A stretch of DNA of 64,000 bases from Methylophaga thalassica MP (lineage in GTDB: Bacteria; Pseudomonadota; Gammaproteobacteria; Nitrosococcales; Methylophagaceae), in the NCBI RefSeq assembly GCF_000214595.1, contig NZ_AFIG01000003.1, forward strand, positions 620,001 through 684,000. Reading direction: 5' to 3'. Positions 43,083 through 52,753 of the stretch are shown piece by piece. Under the pieces are notes generated by a model, which was not told where the DNA came from, ran no database searches, and saw only the letters and a list, made by a program, of their open reading frames with translations. The first letter of the stretch is position 1; the number at the start of each line of letters is the position of its first letter. The translations under genes and the position numbers were made by a program.

Positions 43083-45122
43083 TTATGCAGCAATACCAGA
43101 ATGTCTTAATAAGGCATCTATTTCAGGCTCGCGGCCACGGAATGCAATAAATAATTCCATCGGTTCTTTTGAACCGCCCTGCTCCAGAATATTATTCAAA
43201 AATTCCAGCCCCGTTTCGCGATCAAAAATGCCTTTTTCTTCAAACTTAGAAAATGCATCGGCTGATAATACTTCTGCCCACTTATAGCTGTAATAACCAG
43301 CGGCATAACCACCAGCAAAGATATGACCAAAGCTATGAGCAAAGCGATTAAATTTTGGTGGCTGTACCACGGCAACCTGATCGCGTACTTCGGCCAGAAT
43401 TTTATCCACTTGATTTCCACCTTCTGGATCAAATTCCAGATGCAAACGGAAATCAAAAATAGAGAATTCGAGCTGACGCACCATCATCATCGCTGACTGG
43501 AAATTACGCGCCGCAATCATTTTTTCATACAGTTCTTCAGGCAGTTTTTCACCGGTTTCATAATGACCAGAAATGAGATCTAAGGCTTCTCTTTCCCAAC
43601 ACCAGTTTTCCATAAACTGACTAGGTAACTCGACCGCATCCCAAGCCACACCATTAATTCCTGACACACCCGCATAATCAATTTTTGTCAGCATATGATG
43701 CAGACCATGACCAAATTCATGGAATAAGGTCGTAACTTCATCATGGGTAAATAAGGCTGGTTTATCACCGACAGGCTCAGAGAAATTACAGGTCAGGAAA
43801 GCCACTGGCGTTTGCAGCCCCTTGGCCGTTTTCCGACGCACCAGACATTCATCCATCCAAGCGCCACCACGTTTGTGCTGGCGAGCATATAAATCCAGAT
43901 AAAACTGACCACGTAAGTTGCCGTTTGATTCGCGAATTTCAAAGAAGCGGACATCTTTATGCCAGGTATCAATATCGGTACGTTCACTGATAACCAAACC
44001 ATATAGGCGGTTGACGACAGCAAATAAGCCACTGACGACTTTATCTTCGGGAAAGTATGGCTTTAACTCTTCCTGAGAAATGCTGTAGCGCTGCTGGCGT
44101 AATTTCTCAGCAAAGTAAGTGACATCCCAAGCTTGTAATTCATCCATGCCTGCTGTTTCTTTTGCGAAGACTTTCAGTTCTTCAAATTCTTTAACCGCAA
44201 TCGGTTTACTACGCTCGGCCAGATCAGTCAGAAAGTCCATGACTTGTTCCGGACTTTGTGCCATTTTTGTTGCCAGTGATCGCTCAGCATGGTTAGCAAA
44301 GCCAAGTAAGTTAGCTAAACGATGACGAAGTTTGAGAATATCCGCCATGACCTGCGTATTGTCCCACTGTCCGGCATTCGGTCCCTGGTCAGAGGCTTTG
44401 GTCGCAAATGCGGTGTACATTTCTTCGCGGAATTCACGATTATCCGCATAAGACATGACCGGCATATAAGACGGGAAATCCAGTGTGAACACCCAGCCAT
44501 CAACATTATCACGTTTGGCGAATTGCTCTGCCATGGCAATGGTGGATTCGGGTAATCCAGATAACAATTCTTTATCCGTAACATGCTTTTTCCAACCGTG
44601 TGTCGCATCCATCAGATTTTCTTCAAACTTAGCACTCAATTCGGTCAGTTTTTGCGTGATATTTTTATATTCATCGCGATCGGCCTGATTTAGCTCAACC
44701 CCGGATAAACGGAAATCCCTGACCGCATTATCAATGACTTTTTTCTGAGCCGTATCGAGTGACTGATAAGCCTCACTCTCAGCCAATTGTTTATATGCGC
44801 GATACAGGTCTTCATTCTGACCCAGCTCGGTACCGAACTCACTCAGCATAGGCAAACACGCATTGTAGGCTTTTCTTAACTCATCAGAATTCACCACTGA
44901 ATTCATGTGACTCACCGGCGACCAGACACGATCAATTGATACATCGATATCTTCCATCGGCTCGACAAGGGTTTCCCATGTCGGATGACTGACTTGAGTG
45001 AGTAGTTTATCTACTGCTTGCCGAGCCTGACTGATGGCTTGCGTCACCGCAGGCTCAACATGCTCAGGTTTAATCTCAGAGAAAGGCGGTAATACATAAT
45101 TTTCTAATAATGGATTGCTCAT
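43083..45122 (-). CDS. prlC: Oligopeptidase A (M3 family)
   Basis: A 679-residue cytoplasmic zinc metallopeptidase that degrades short peptides, including cleaved signal peptides. The zinc motif HEFGH is at about 468-472 (LFHEFGHGLHHML), and the third ligand Glu follows in WDAVELPSQFMENW. I chose ATG 45122 (MSNPLLENY); a TTG four codons upstream is weaker. E. coli PrlC is 680 residues, so it is full length. Confidence 0.95.
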   Translation of the reverse strand: MSNPLLENYVLPPFSEIKPEHVEPAVTQAISQARQAVDKLLTQVSHPTWETLVEPMEDIDVSIDRVWSPVSHMNSVVNSDELRKAYNACLPMLSEFGTELGQNEDLYRAYKQLAESEAYQSLDTAQKKVIDNAVRDFRLSGVELNQADRDEYKNITQKLTELSAKFEENLMDATHGWKKHVTDKELLSGLPESTIAMAEQFAKRDNVDGWVFTLDFPSYMPVMSYADNREFREEMYTAFATKASDQGPNAGQWDNTQVMADILKLRHRLANLLGFANHAERSLATKMAQSPEQVMDFLTDLAERSKPIAVKEFEELKVFAKETAGMDELQAWDVTYFAEKLRQQRYSISQEELKPYFPEDKVVSGLFAVVNRLYGLVISERTDIDTWHKDVRFFEIRESNGNLRGQFYLDLYARQHKRGGAWMDECLVRRKTAKGLQTPVAFLTCNFSEPVGDKPALFTHDEVTTLFHEFGHGLHHMLTKIDYAGVSGINGVAWDAVELPSQFMENWCWEREALDLISGHYETGEKLPEELYEKMIAARNFQSAMMMVRQLEFSIFDFRLHLEFDPEGGNQVDKILAEVRDQVAVVQPPKFNRFAHSFGHIFAGGYAAGYYSYKWAEVLSADAFSKFEEKGIFDRETGLEFLNNILEQGGSKEPMELFIAFRGREPEIDALLRHSGIAA

Positions 45123-45178
45123 TGGGCGTCTCAATTTTGGCTGTTGTTTAATGATACGACAATTAATTCAATAAGTTA

Positions 45179-45218
45179 TCGTCATCATTCTGCAACATAA
45201 TATTCATCATGCTGCAAT
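45179..45218 (+). promoter_or_regulatory. Tandem Pho-box-like repeats upstream of the PlcP-like operon
   Basis: Four 7-base units at an 11-base period: TCGTCAT, CTGCAAC, TATTCAT, CTGCAAT, with 4-base spacers (CATT, ATAA, CATG). A Pho box is CTGTCAT-N4-CTGTMAY. The even units match 6 of 7, the odd ones 3 to 5 of 7. The helical-turn spacing is what PhoB arrays show. It ends 46 bases before the ATG. Confidence 0.45.
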
Positions 45219-45264
45219 ATTTATTCGATAGTGTGCCCTCAAAATACTAAGGAAACGACACATT

Positions 45265-46059
45265 ATGCAAACACAAGTGAGTCATAAAGAGAAGTTAAAA
45301 GTTCGCAGCGTCTGGATTTCTGATATCCATCTGGGATTTCGTGGTTGCAGCGCAGACTTTTTACTGGATTTTTTGCATAAGGTCGAATGCGATTATTTAT
45401 ACCTGGTAGGAGATATTGTTGACGTCTGGGAAATGAAAAAACGTATGTTTTGGCCTCAGGCACATAACAACGTTGTCCGTACCTTATTAGGTAAAGCAAA
45501 ACATAACACCAAAGTCATCTACGTACCTGGCAATCATGATGAGTTATTGCGTGATTTCAATGGCGCGGTATTCGGTAATATCGAAATTCAAAATGAAATG
45601 ATTCACACCACGGCGGATGGTAAAAAACTGCTCATTCTGCATGGTGATCAATTCGACAGTGTGGTCAAAATTTCTCCCTTACTGGCAAAATTAGGCGGAC
45701 GACTCTATGACTATCTGCTGAGAGCGAACCGGCTTGTTAATTATGTTCGCCGTAAAATGGGTTTCTCTTACTGGTCACTGGCAGCATTCTTAAAACATAA
45801 AGTGAAAAATGCGGTGCAGTACATCAGTAATTTTGAAGAAGCGGTGGCCCATGAAGCAGCCAAACAAGGAGTTGATGGTGTTGTTTGTGGTCATATTCAT
45901 CGCGCAGAAATCACTCGTATTAATAATGTCGATTACTTCAACTGTGGTGACTGGGTAGAAAGCTGTACAGCTTTAGTTGAACACCCTAATGGCAAAATGG
46001 AAATTTTGTACTGGGCCGACATCATCGAACAACCACAAGCCATCGCTCAGGCAGCCTAA
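45265..46059 (+). CDS. PlcP-like metallophosphoesterase (COG2908 family)
   Basis: A 264-residue calcineurin-type phosphoesterase. Metal motifs are DIHLGFRG (about 19-26), GDIVDVWE, PGNHDE, LHGDQFD and CGHIHRAE, in the right order. This family is often annotated as UDP-2,3-diacylglucosamine diphosphatase. Here the coupled glycosyltransferase points instead to PlcP, the phospholipase C that, under phosphate starvation, turns phospholipids into diacylglycerol. That pairing is known from marine and soil bacteria. Length suits PlcP. Its stop shares a base with the next start (TAATG). Pho-box-like repeats lie upstream. Confidence 0.85.
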   Translation: MQTQVSHKEKLKVRSVWISDIHLGFRGCSADFLLDFLHKVECDYLYLVGDIVDVWEMKKRMFWPQAHNNVVRTLLGKAKHNTKVIYVPGNHDELLRDFNGAVFGNIEIQNEMIHTTADGKKLLILHGDQFDSVVKISPLLAKLGGRLYDYLLRANRLVNYVRRKMGFSYWSLAAFLKHKVKNAVQYISNFEEAVAHEAAKQGVDGVVCGHIHRAEITRINNVDYFNCGDWVESCTALVEHPNGKMEILYWADIIEQPQAIAQAA

Positions 46060-47111
46060 TGAAAATCGTCATCATCACCGATGCCTGGGAACCTCAGGTA
46101 AATGGGGTGGTACGCACCCTGAAGCAGACCCGTAAACATTTAATCGAGCTGGGTCACGATGTTCATCTAATTACCCCTGAACAGTTTAAGACTGTCCCCT
46201 GCCCGACTTATCCGAGCATTCCATTATCGTTATTTCCAGGCAGAAAGGTTAGTAAATTACTCGATTCCTATCAGGCTAATGCCGTCCATATTGCTACTGA
46301 AGGTCCTTTAGGGATGGCAGCAAGAAGATGGTGTATTAAAAACGATGTGCAATTTACCACCTCTTATCATACGCAGTTCCCTGAATATGTCCGTTTGCGC
46401 CTTCCCATTCCATTGAGATGGAGTTATGCCTGGTTTCGACGTTTTCATGGCAAAGCCGTGCATACACTGGTTCCAACAGCCTCTCAAAAGCAACGTCTGA
46501 TTTCTCATGGTTTCAAGAATGTTGAAGTATGGGGACGAGGTGTGGACACAGATATATTCTCACCTGATAATCCAAAACAGCTTGGTTTAACCGGTCCTGT
46601 GTTTATGAATATGGGACGCGTAGCTATTGAGAAAAATATTGAAGCCTTTCTGCAGTTAGACATTGACGGTAATAAGGTGGTGGTGGGTGATGGCCCGGAT
46701 CTCGAACACCTGCAGCAAAAATATCCTGACGTTACCTTTACTGGAGCTAAATTTGGCAGAGAGCTCGCCTCTTATGTCGCTGCAGCAGATGTCTTTGTTT
46801 TCCCAAGTAAGACAGATACTTTCGGTCTGGTATTACTGGAAGCGATGGCCTGCGGAGTTCCCATCGCAGCCTACCCTGTCACAGGACCGGCTGACATCGT
46901 ACAACAGGGGGTGACCGGATTTCTTGATGACGATCTCACAACAGCTGCGAAAAAAGCCTTAACACTGTCTGCTGACGATTGTATTGAGTATGCAAAAAAT
47001 CATAGCTGGATGGCCTGTACAAGAGTATTTTCAGACTTCATGTTCAATAATCAGCAGAGCAGTAAACTGGAAGATACCGATATCACAAATCACTCATTTT
47101 GGTGTCTTTAA
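46059..47111 (+). CDS. GT4 glycosyltransferase, probable diacylglycerol glycosyltransferase
   Basis: A 350-residue GT-B fold enzyme. The N-terminus has TDAWEPQVNGVVRTL, typical of SqdX/MgtA/Agt-like glycosyltransferases. The C-terminal nucleotide-sugar site has PSKTDTFGLVLLEAMACGVP, with the conserved E-x7-E type arrangement. With the PlcP-like enzyme it could build glyco-lipids (glucosyl- or glucuronosyl-diacylglycerol) from released diacylglycerol when phosphate is short. The sugar is unknown. It overlaps the upstream gene by one base. Confidence 0.87.
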   Translation: MKIVIITDAWEPQVNGVVRTLKQTRKHLIELGHDVHLITPEQFKTVPCPTYPSIPLSLFPGRKVSKLLDSYQANAVHIATEGPLGMAARRWCIKNDVQFTTSYHTQFPEYVRLRLPIPLRWSYAWFRRFHGKAVHTLVPTASQKQRLISHGFKNVEVWGRGVDTDIFSPDNPKQLGLTGPVFMNMGRVAIEKNIEAFLQLDIDGNKVVVGDGPDLEHLQQKYPDVTFTGAKFGRELASYVAAADVFVFPSKTDTFGLVLLEAMACGVPIAAYPVTGPADIVQQGVTGFLDDDLTTAAKKALTLSADDCIEYAKNHSWMACTRVFSDFMFNNQQSSKLEDTDITNHSFWCL

Positions 47112-47247
47112 AATCCGTCCTGTTGTTTTTTTGCAACTCAGTTCACATTACCATGTCATAAACGCAACAGATGACTTGCATTGCTATAAGTCCGCGTGCG
47201 ATTATTTCTCGGGTCGATAAGAATAAAATTTAAAGGATCATAATTCG

Positions 47248-47973
47248 ATGTCTACCCTGAGCTCAGTTTTCAAACTCGGTTTTTTGGCAACAGTATTGCT
47301 GCTCACTGGCTGTGCCACAAGCAACAATCCCAAAGACCCTCTTGAGGGATATAACCGTGCAATGTACAAGTTTAACGACACAGTGGATAAAGCCATCCTG
47401 AAACCTGTAGCTAAGGGATACGACACGGTAATGCCTGCCCCACTTAGCCAAGGCGTGAGCAACTTTTTTAGTAACCTCAACGACATCACTGTGATTATCA
47501 ACGATTTATTACAGTTCAAATTTAAACAAGCGGCTAACGATACTGGCCGTTTTGTATTGAATACAACGGTTGGTGTCGCCGGTATTTTTGATGTGGCTAG
47601 CCTCAGTGGTAACTACAAAAATAATGAAGATTTTGGCCAAACGTTAGGAGCTTGGGGAGTAGAACCAGGTGCTTATATCGTGCTGCCATTTTTCGGACCA
47701 AGAACGGTACGTGACTCATTTGGTCTGGTAGGTGATTACTACACTGATCCCGTGACCTATGTTGAGGGTCCTGGTGCTCGTAATGCATTCCGTGGTGTTC
47801 GCATAGTTGATAACCGTGCCAATTTATTAAAAGCTGAAAAAGTACTTGATGAAGCAGCAGCTTCAGATGAATACAGCTATGTAAGAGATGCCTATCTTCA
47901 GCATCGAGAATATCTTGTCCATGACGGTCATCCTCCAACTAGTGATGATGATTTTGATTTGTTTGACGAATGA
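47248..47973 (+). CDS. mlaA: Outer-membrane lipid asymmetry lipoprotein MlaA (VacJ)
   Basis: A 241-residue outer-membrane lipoprotein that removes misplaced phospholipids from the outer leaflet. The lipobox is LLTGC with C22 as the acylated cysteine. Family blocks are DPLEGYNRAMYKFND, GRFVLNTTVGVAGIFDVA and GVEPGAYIVLPFFGPRTVRDS. The acidic C-terminus (DDDFDLFDE) is common. mlaBCDEF are not in the window. A hairpin terminator follows. The phospholipid theme with the PlcP-like operon just upstream is notable. Confidence 0.95.
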   Translation: MSTLSSVFKLGFLATVLLLTGCATSNNPKDPLEGYNRAMYKFNDTVDKAILKPVAKGYDTVMPAPLSQGVSNFFSNLNDITVIINDLLQFKFKQAANDTGRFVLNTTVGVAGIFDVASLSGNYKNNEDFGQTLGAWGVEPGAYIVLPFFGPRTVRDSFGLVGDYYTDPVTYVEGPGARNAFRGVRIVDNRANLLKAEKVLDEAAASDEYSYVRDAYLQHREYLVHDGHPPTSDDDFDLFDE

Positions 47974-48010
47974 TCTAACGACAAGTCGCAAGCGAGTCCT
48001 TATAATGATT

Positions 48011-48033
48011 AGCCGGGTATATCCCGGCTTTTT
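48011..48033 (+). terminator. Rho-independent terminator after mlaA
   Basis: A 7-bp GC-rich stem AGCCGGG / CCCGGCT with the loop TATAT and a TTTT tail, 38 bases after the stop. Confidence 0.82.
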
Positions 48034-48070
48034 CATATCTAAAATTAACATTTAATCCACATGGAAACTC

Positions 48071-49057
48071 ATGACAACTATTCTGTTTATATCAGCCATT
48101 ATCGCTGGATTCGTGATTTTGATTTGGGGAGCAGATCGATTTGTTGATGGAGCCGCAAACATCGCCACCAATTTTGGTGTATCACCGCTAATCGTTGGTC
48201 TTACCATTGTTGGTTTTGGCACATCCGCCCCAGAAATGTTGGTTTCAGCACTGGCTGCTATCGACGGTGCTCCGGCTTTGGGTATTGGTAATGCCATTGG
48301 CTCTAACATTACCAATATTGGTCTGGTACTGGCTATCACCTTACTTATTGCCCCTTTGACCGTGCATTCTGACACTTTAAAACGTGAATTTCCCGTCTTA
48401 TTGTTCGTGATGGCATTGTCATTAGTATTATTACTCGATGGTGAATTGAATAGGATGGACGGCATTATCCTATTCAGCGGATTTATTATTACCTTGGCCG
48501 GAATGGCTTGGTTAGCTATCAAAGGGAGTAATAAGCAGGATCCGTTGGAAGCAGAGTTTGAAGCAGAATACGGCACCACTAAAATGACCGGGAAACAGGC
48601 GACATTTTATTTTGTGATTGGCCTTATCGCGTTGTTAATCGGATCTAAATCCCTAGTATGGGGTGCAACAGGTATTGCTCACCTGCTTGGCGTCAGTGAC
48701 TTAATCATTGGTCTGACAGTGGTCGCTATTGGTACCAGCTTACCTGAGCTGGCCGCATCTGTTGTGTCGGCATTGAAAAATGAACATGACATCGCCGTCG
48801 GTAACATTCTGGGTTCTAATATATTTAATATTCTCGCGGTATTGGCCATGCCTGGATTGATTGCGCCTTCCCACATTGATCCTATGTTACTTTACAGAGA
48901 TATTCCTTTCATGATTGGATTATCCGTCGGCCTATACTGCTTCGCCCGTTTCAGCCAGAATGGGCGAATTGGCCGTGTTGCCGGTGTACTGATGTTAGTC
49001 GTTTATGTCACATACAATGGCTTGCTTGTTTATCAAAACACACCAGGATTAAGTTAA
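48071..49057 (+). CDS. yrbG: Calcium/sodium antiporter YrbG (CaCA family)
   Basis: A 328-residue inner-membrane exchanger of about ten helices with two inverted repeats. Each alpha repeat is visible: TIVGFGTSAPEMLVS and TVVAIGTSLPELAAS, followed by GNAIGSNITNIGL and GNILGSNIFNILA. The glutamates in both PE(M/L) motifs coordinate cations. It is the first gene of the conserved yrbG-kdsD-kdsC-lptC-lptA-lptB block and is followed by kdsD after two bases. Confidence 0.94.
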   Translation: MTTILFISAIIAGFVILIWGADRFVDGAANIATNFGVSPLIVGLTIVGFGTSAPEMLVSALAAIDGAPALGIGNAIGSNITNIGLVLAITLLIAPLTVHSDTLKREFPVLLFVMALSLVLLLDGELNRMDGIILFSGFIITLAGMAWLAIKGSNKQDPLEAEFEAEYGTTKMTGKQATFYFVIGLIALLIGSKSLVWGATGIAHLLGVSDLIIGLTVVAIGTSLPELAASVVSALKNEHDIAVGNILGSNIFNILAVLAMPGLIAPSHIDPMLLYRDIPFMIGLSVGLYCFARFSQNGRIGRVAGVLMLVVYVTYNGLLVYQNTPGLS

Positions 49058-49059
49058 AC

Positions 49060-50034
49060 GTGATCGATAAAGAAAAACTCAGCACACTTGCCAAAGCTGT
49101 GATTGATACGGAAATTGAGGCTATTCAGGCATTACATGAACGTATCAATGAAGACTTCATGCGTGCCTGTGAGTTTATGCTCAACTGCCAGGGACGCGTA
49201 GTCGTCATTGGTATGGGCAAATCAGGTCATATTGGCAGTAAATTAGCTGCGACGCTTGCTAGCACCGGCACTCCCGCGTTTTTTGTTCATCCCGGCGAAG
49301 CCAGCCATGGTGATTTGGGGATGATTACCGATAAAGACGTCGTCCTTGCTCTATCCAACTCTGGTGAAACCAGTGAAATTCTGACCATCCTGCCATTGAT
49401 TAAACGCCTGGGCATTCCATTTATCGCCATGACAGGCAGACCTGAATCGACTTTAGCGACCTGTGCGACAGCGCATATAGATGTGAGTGTTGCGCGAGAA
49501 GCCTGTCCACTAGGTCTTGCCCCAACCTCAAGCACCACAGCAGCTTTGGTAATGGGAGATGCCCTGGCAGTAGCTTTACTCGAAACCCGTGGTTTTACAG
49601 CTGAAGATTTTGCCCGCTCTCACCCGGGCGGCTTGTTAGGACGTCGTTTATTACTTCGCGTTTCTGACATTATGCATACTGGAGATGCTATCCCCGAAAT
49701 CAATGAACATGCTCTCATCAGTGAAGCATTGATTGAAATGACCAACAAAGGTCTGGGCATGACGGCAGTGGTCGATGAAAAACAACACATTCTGGGCGTA
49801 TTCACTGATGGCGACTTACGCCGGGTGTTATCTCAGGAAATAAACATTCATACAGAAAAATTGTCAGACTATATGACGCGGCAGTGTAAAACGGGGACGG
49901 CTGAGATGCTGGCCGCCGAAGCATTAGAATTAATGCAGCGGTTTAAAATTAATGCCTTACTGATAGTGGATAAACAGCAGCAATTATGTGGTGCGATTAA
50001 TATGCACGATCTGCTTCGGGCAGGCGTCGTTTAA
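49060..50034 (+). CDS. kdsD: Arabinose 5-phosphate isomerase KdsD
   Basis: A 324-residue enzyme that makes arabinose 5-phosphate from ribulose 5-phosphate, the first step to KDO for LPS. A SIS domain covers about 35-190 (GMGKSGHIGSKLAATLASTGTP, LSNSGETSEI). Two CBS domains follow (about 205-320). The start is GTG 49060. It lies two bases after yrbG and nine before kdsC. Confidence 0.95.
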   Translation: MIDKEKLSTLAKAVIDTEIEAIQALHERINEDFMRACEFMLNCQGRVVVIGMGKSGHIGSKLAATLASTGTPAFFVHPGEASHGDLGMITDKDVVLALSNSGETSEILTILPLIKRLGIPFIAMTGRPESTLATCATAHIDVSVAREACPLGLAPTSSTTAALVMGDALAVALLETRGFTAEDFARSHPGGLLGRRLLLRVSDIMHTGDAIPEINEHALISEALIEMTNKGLGMTAVVDEKQHILGVFTDGDLRRVLSQEINIHTEKLSDYMTRQCKTGTAEMLAAEALELMQRFKINALLIVDKQQQLCGAINMHDLLRAGVV

Positions 50035-50043
50035 GAGAAACTC

Positions 50044-50565
50044 ATGCAAGATATTTTAGAAAAAGCAAAAAAGGTAAAACTCGTCGTATTCGATGTGGAC
50101 GGTGTGTTAACCAATGGTCAAATCATCATTGGTGATAATGGTGAAGAATACAAAGCCTTCCATTCACGCGACGGACATGGGATGAAACTGTTGCAATATA
50201 CTGGTGTTGAAATTGCCATTATTACTGGCCGCACCTCCCGTACAGTTGAACATCGAATGCAAAGTTTAGGTATAAAATACGTTTATCAGGGCCAACGAGT
50301 AAAACTGCCGGTTTTCCAGCAACTGATAAAAGAACTTAAATTATCGCCGGAAGAATGTGCCTATGTTGGCGATGATTGGGTAGACTTATCTATCATGAGT
50401 CGTGTTGGACTCGCCATAGCGGTTCAAGATGCTGACCCGATTGTAAAAAAACATGCTCACTTTATTACCACCTCAAAAGGGGGGCACGGTGCTGCTCGTG
50501 AAGTGTGTGAGTTGATAATGGAAGGACAGGGAAACCTGCAAGACCAAATTGAACGCCATTTTTAA
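50044..50565 (+). CDS. kdsC: KDO-8-phosphate phosphatase KdsC
   Basis: A 173-residue HAD-superfamily phosphatase that yields free KDO. The nucleophile motif is FDVDGVLTNG (about residues 17-26), and the Mg2+ site is GDDWVDLSIM. No cap domain is present, as in tetrameric KdsC. The end overlaps lptC by 17 bases. Confidence 0.95.
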   Translation: MQDILEKAKKVKLVVFDVDGVLTNGQIIIGDNGEEYKAFHSRDGHGMKLLQYTGVEIAIITGRTSRTVEHRMQSLGIKYVYQGQRVKLPVFQQLIKELKLSPEECAYVGDDWVDLSIMSRVGLAIAVQDADPIVKKHAHFITTSKGGHGAAREVCELIMEGQGNLQDQIERHF

Positions 50566-51121
50566 TCTACCTCGTTATCTACGCATCTTATTGCCTCTGG
50601 TAGCCATCCTGAGCATCTGGCTCCTATTGTCAGGCGAAAACGAACCTGTTGAAGCTGAAAAGAACGATATTCATCGCAGCAGTGATTACGCAATGACTGA
50701 TTTTACAATGACGATCATGGATATCAATGGCACACCGGCCAGGGTTATCAAAGGTAAAGAAATGGCTCATTATCCAGCCGATGACAGTACTGAAATCATT
50801 GATCCCATTGCAGAATTCTTAAAACCGGGTAAAGACTCGTGGGTCATCACCTCAGATCATGGTCACACCCAGGGTGATAACAAAACTATCCTGTTAACAG
50901 GAAATGTTATTATCACTAATGAGAACGATCCGGCATTTAAAATGCTGACCGATAAGTTAACTTTAGACACACAATACAATACTGCATATACCGACCATGC
51001 TGTCACCATCAAAACCCCAAATGGCGATACTGACTCAGTAGGTTTACATGCAGATATGAATGATGAAACCATTAACCTGCATTCCAGGGTGAAAGGACAA
51101 TATGATGCACCTGCTAACTAA
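50549..51121 (+). CDS. lptC: LPS transport protein LptC
   Basis: A 190-residue bitopic inner-membrane protein with one N-terminal helix (about 10-27) and a periplasmic beta-jellyroll that takes LPS from LptBFG and passes it to LptA. The start is TTG 50549 within the kdsC tail; no ATG gives the full membrane helix. YAMTDFTMTIMDINGTPARVIKG is typical of the LptC fold. It overlaps lptA by 20 bases. Confidence 0.92.
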   Translation: MNAIFNLPRYLRILLPLVAILSIWLLLSGENEPVEAEKNDIHRSSDYAMTDFTMTIMDINGTPARVIKGKEMAHYPADDSTEIIDPIAEFLKPGKDSWVITSDHGHTQGDNKTILLTGNVIITNENDPAFKMLTDKLTLDTQYNTAYTDHAVTIKTPNGDTDSVGLHADMNDETINLHSRVKGQYDAPAN

Positions 51122-51971
51122 GTTATTAACGGTATGTTTGATGTTACCAGCAATCAGTTGGGCGTTGCCGAGTGACCGTGAAAAGCCGATTAATATCGAA
51201 GCCGACCATGCTCAGATGGATGATCAGGAAGGTGTAACCCAATACAAAGGGGATGCTATCCTCACGCAGGGTACATTAAAAATCACTGGTGATATCATCA
51301 CGTTTTACTACAATGAAAATAAACAGCTGACCAAGGCTGTCGCAGTAGGGAAACTGGCCACCTATCAACAAGTTCACAAGCCAGGCGAATCACCTGTCAA
51401 AGCGAAAGCGATTCGTATGGAATATTATGCAGATAAGCAAAAAATTTATCTGATTGGTGAAGGTCACGTCTGGCAAAATGGTGATGAATTCATCGGTAAT
51501 CGTATAGAGTATGACATCGCTAAAAATGTTGTTAGTGCTAACTCTGCACCTGTGAATGTGGGTGGCGAAACGCATGATTCAGGTCGTATCCACATGATCA
51601 TCCAACCCATGACGCAGCAGAAAAAAGCTAAGCCAACCACGCCTAATCCTAAACCGGTTGACACGCCTGAAGTAGCCGCGCCTGCTGAAAAAGCACCCGT
51701 TCAAGCTGAAGATGCCACACCGACAACACCCAAACCTGCTGCTGAAGCACCATTGTCAGTTAAGGAATACCCTGAAGTTATTACCACCAGCCGTTTGAAT
51801 GTCCGCACAGGTCCAGGAACAGGTTATCAACGTCTGGGCACTCTCGACCAAAATCTTCGTGTGATCGTTTTAAGCCGCCAACAAGGCTGGGCCCAAGTCA
51901 GAGGTACGCTCAATGGAGAGACCGTGATTGGTTGGGTGAATGATTATTATCTAGAAGCGATTGACAACTAA
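51102..51971 (+). CDS. lptA: LPS transport periplasmic protein LptA with C-terminal SH3 domain
   Basis: A 289-residue protein, well above the usual 170-190. A signal peptide (about 1-21) and the LptA/OstA domain (about 22-165: [35 protein letters not shown]) build the periplasmic LPS bridge. A Pro/Ala/Thr-rich linker (about 165-225) leads to a bacterial SH3 domain (about 230-285: [26 protein letters not shown]). SH3b domains often bind peptidoglycan, so the extension may tether the bridge to the cell wall; that is inference. The lptB start shares a base with its stop. Confidence 0.92.
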   Translation: MMHLLTKLLTVCLMLPAISWALPSDREKPINIEADHAQMDDQEGVTQYKGDAILTQGTLKITGDIITFYYNENKQLTKAVAVGKLATYQQVHKPGESPVKAKAIRMEYYADKQKIYLIGEGHVWQNGDEFIGNRIEYDIAKNVVSANSAPVNVGGETHDSGRIHMIIQPMTQQKKAKPTTPNPKPVDTPEVAAPAEKAPVQAEDATPTTPKPAAEAPLSVKEYPEVITTSRLNVRTGPGTGYQRLGTLDQNLRVIVLSRQQGWAQVRGTLNGETVIGWVNDYYLEAIDN

Positions 51972-52696
51972 TGAGTATCCTTTCAGCCCATCAGCTTGCT
52001 AAGCAATATGGCGATAGGCAAGTCGTTAAAGATATATCACTGGACGTTAATAGTGGTGAAATTGTAGGTTTGTTGGGCCCTAATGGCGCCGGTAAAACAA
52101 CCAGCTTTTATATGATTGTTGGTTTAGTGCCCGTTGATCACGGTTATATTTATCTCGATCAACAAGAACTTACCCATTATGCCATCCATGATCGAGCTAA
52201 ACTGGGCATTGGTTATTTGCCTCAGGAAGCCTCGGTTTTTCGTAAGCTCAGTGTGGAAGATAACCTTTATGGCATCATTGAGACCCGCACTGAACTGAAT
52301 GATCTCTCCAAACAACAACTACTCGAACAGTTACTAAAAGACTTCCATATTGAACATATCCGTCACTCAAAAGGCATGGCTTTATCAGGGGGTGAACGAA
52401 GACGTGTAGAGATTGCCCGTGCACTCGCGATGGATCCTCAATTCATTTTATTAGACGAACCTTTTGCTGGCGTAGACCCGATTTCAGTTCTGGATATTCA
52501 AGGTATCATTCAAGAATTGGCAGCACGAGGGATTGGTATATTAATCACTGATCATAACGTCCGTGAAACGCTCAAAGTTTGTCAACGAGCTTATATCTTT
52601 AACGAAGGTGAAGTAATTGCCCGTGGAACGCCTGAAGACATTCTTAAAGATAAAAATGTGTTAAGTGTCTATCTGGGCCGTGATTTCAGGATGTGA
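51971..52696 (+). CDS. lptB: LPS export ATPase LptB
   Basis: A 241-residue ABC ATPase that drives LPS extraction with LptF and LptG. Walker A is GPNGAGKTT, the Q-loop lies in YLPQEASVF, the signature is [15 protein letters not shown] and Walker B is [12 protein letters not shown]. It follows lptA by one-base overlap. In many Gammaproteobacteria rpoN follows lptB; here a sensor kinase follows instead. Confidence 0.96.
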   Translation: MSILSAHQLAKQYGDRQVVKDISLDVNSGEIVGLLGPNGAGKTTSFYMIVGLVPVDHGYIYLDQQELTHYAIHDRAKLGIGYLPQEASVFRKLSVEDNLYGIIETRTELNDLSKQQLLEQLLKDFHIEHIRHSKGMALSGGERRRVEIARALAMDPQFILLDEPFAGVDPISVLDIQGIIQELAARGIGILITDHNVRETLKVCQRAYIFNEGEVIARGTPEDILKDKNVLSVYLGRDFRM

Positions 52697-52753
52697 CATT
52701 ACTAGCGGAAGAGTAATCTGTTCAGTTACCATAGAAACAGATCTACTTTGGCT

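Noticed and set aside
45265-46059. LpxH (UDP-2,3-diacylglucosamine diphosphatase) as the first choice
   Set aside because: The same family includes PlcP, and the translationally coupled glycosyltransferase and Pho-like repeats favour lipid remodelling; LpxH is kept as the alternative.
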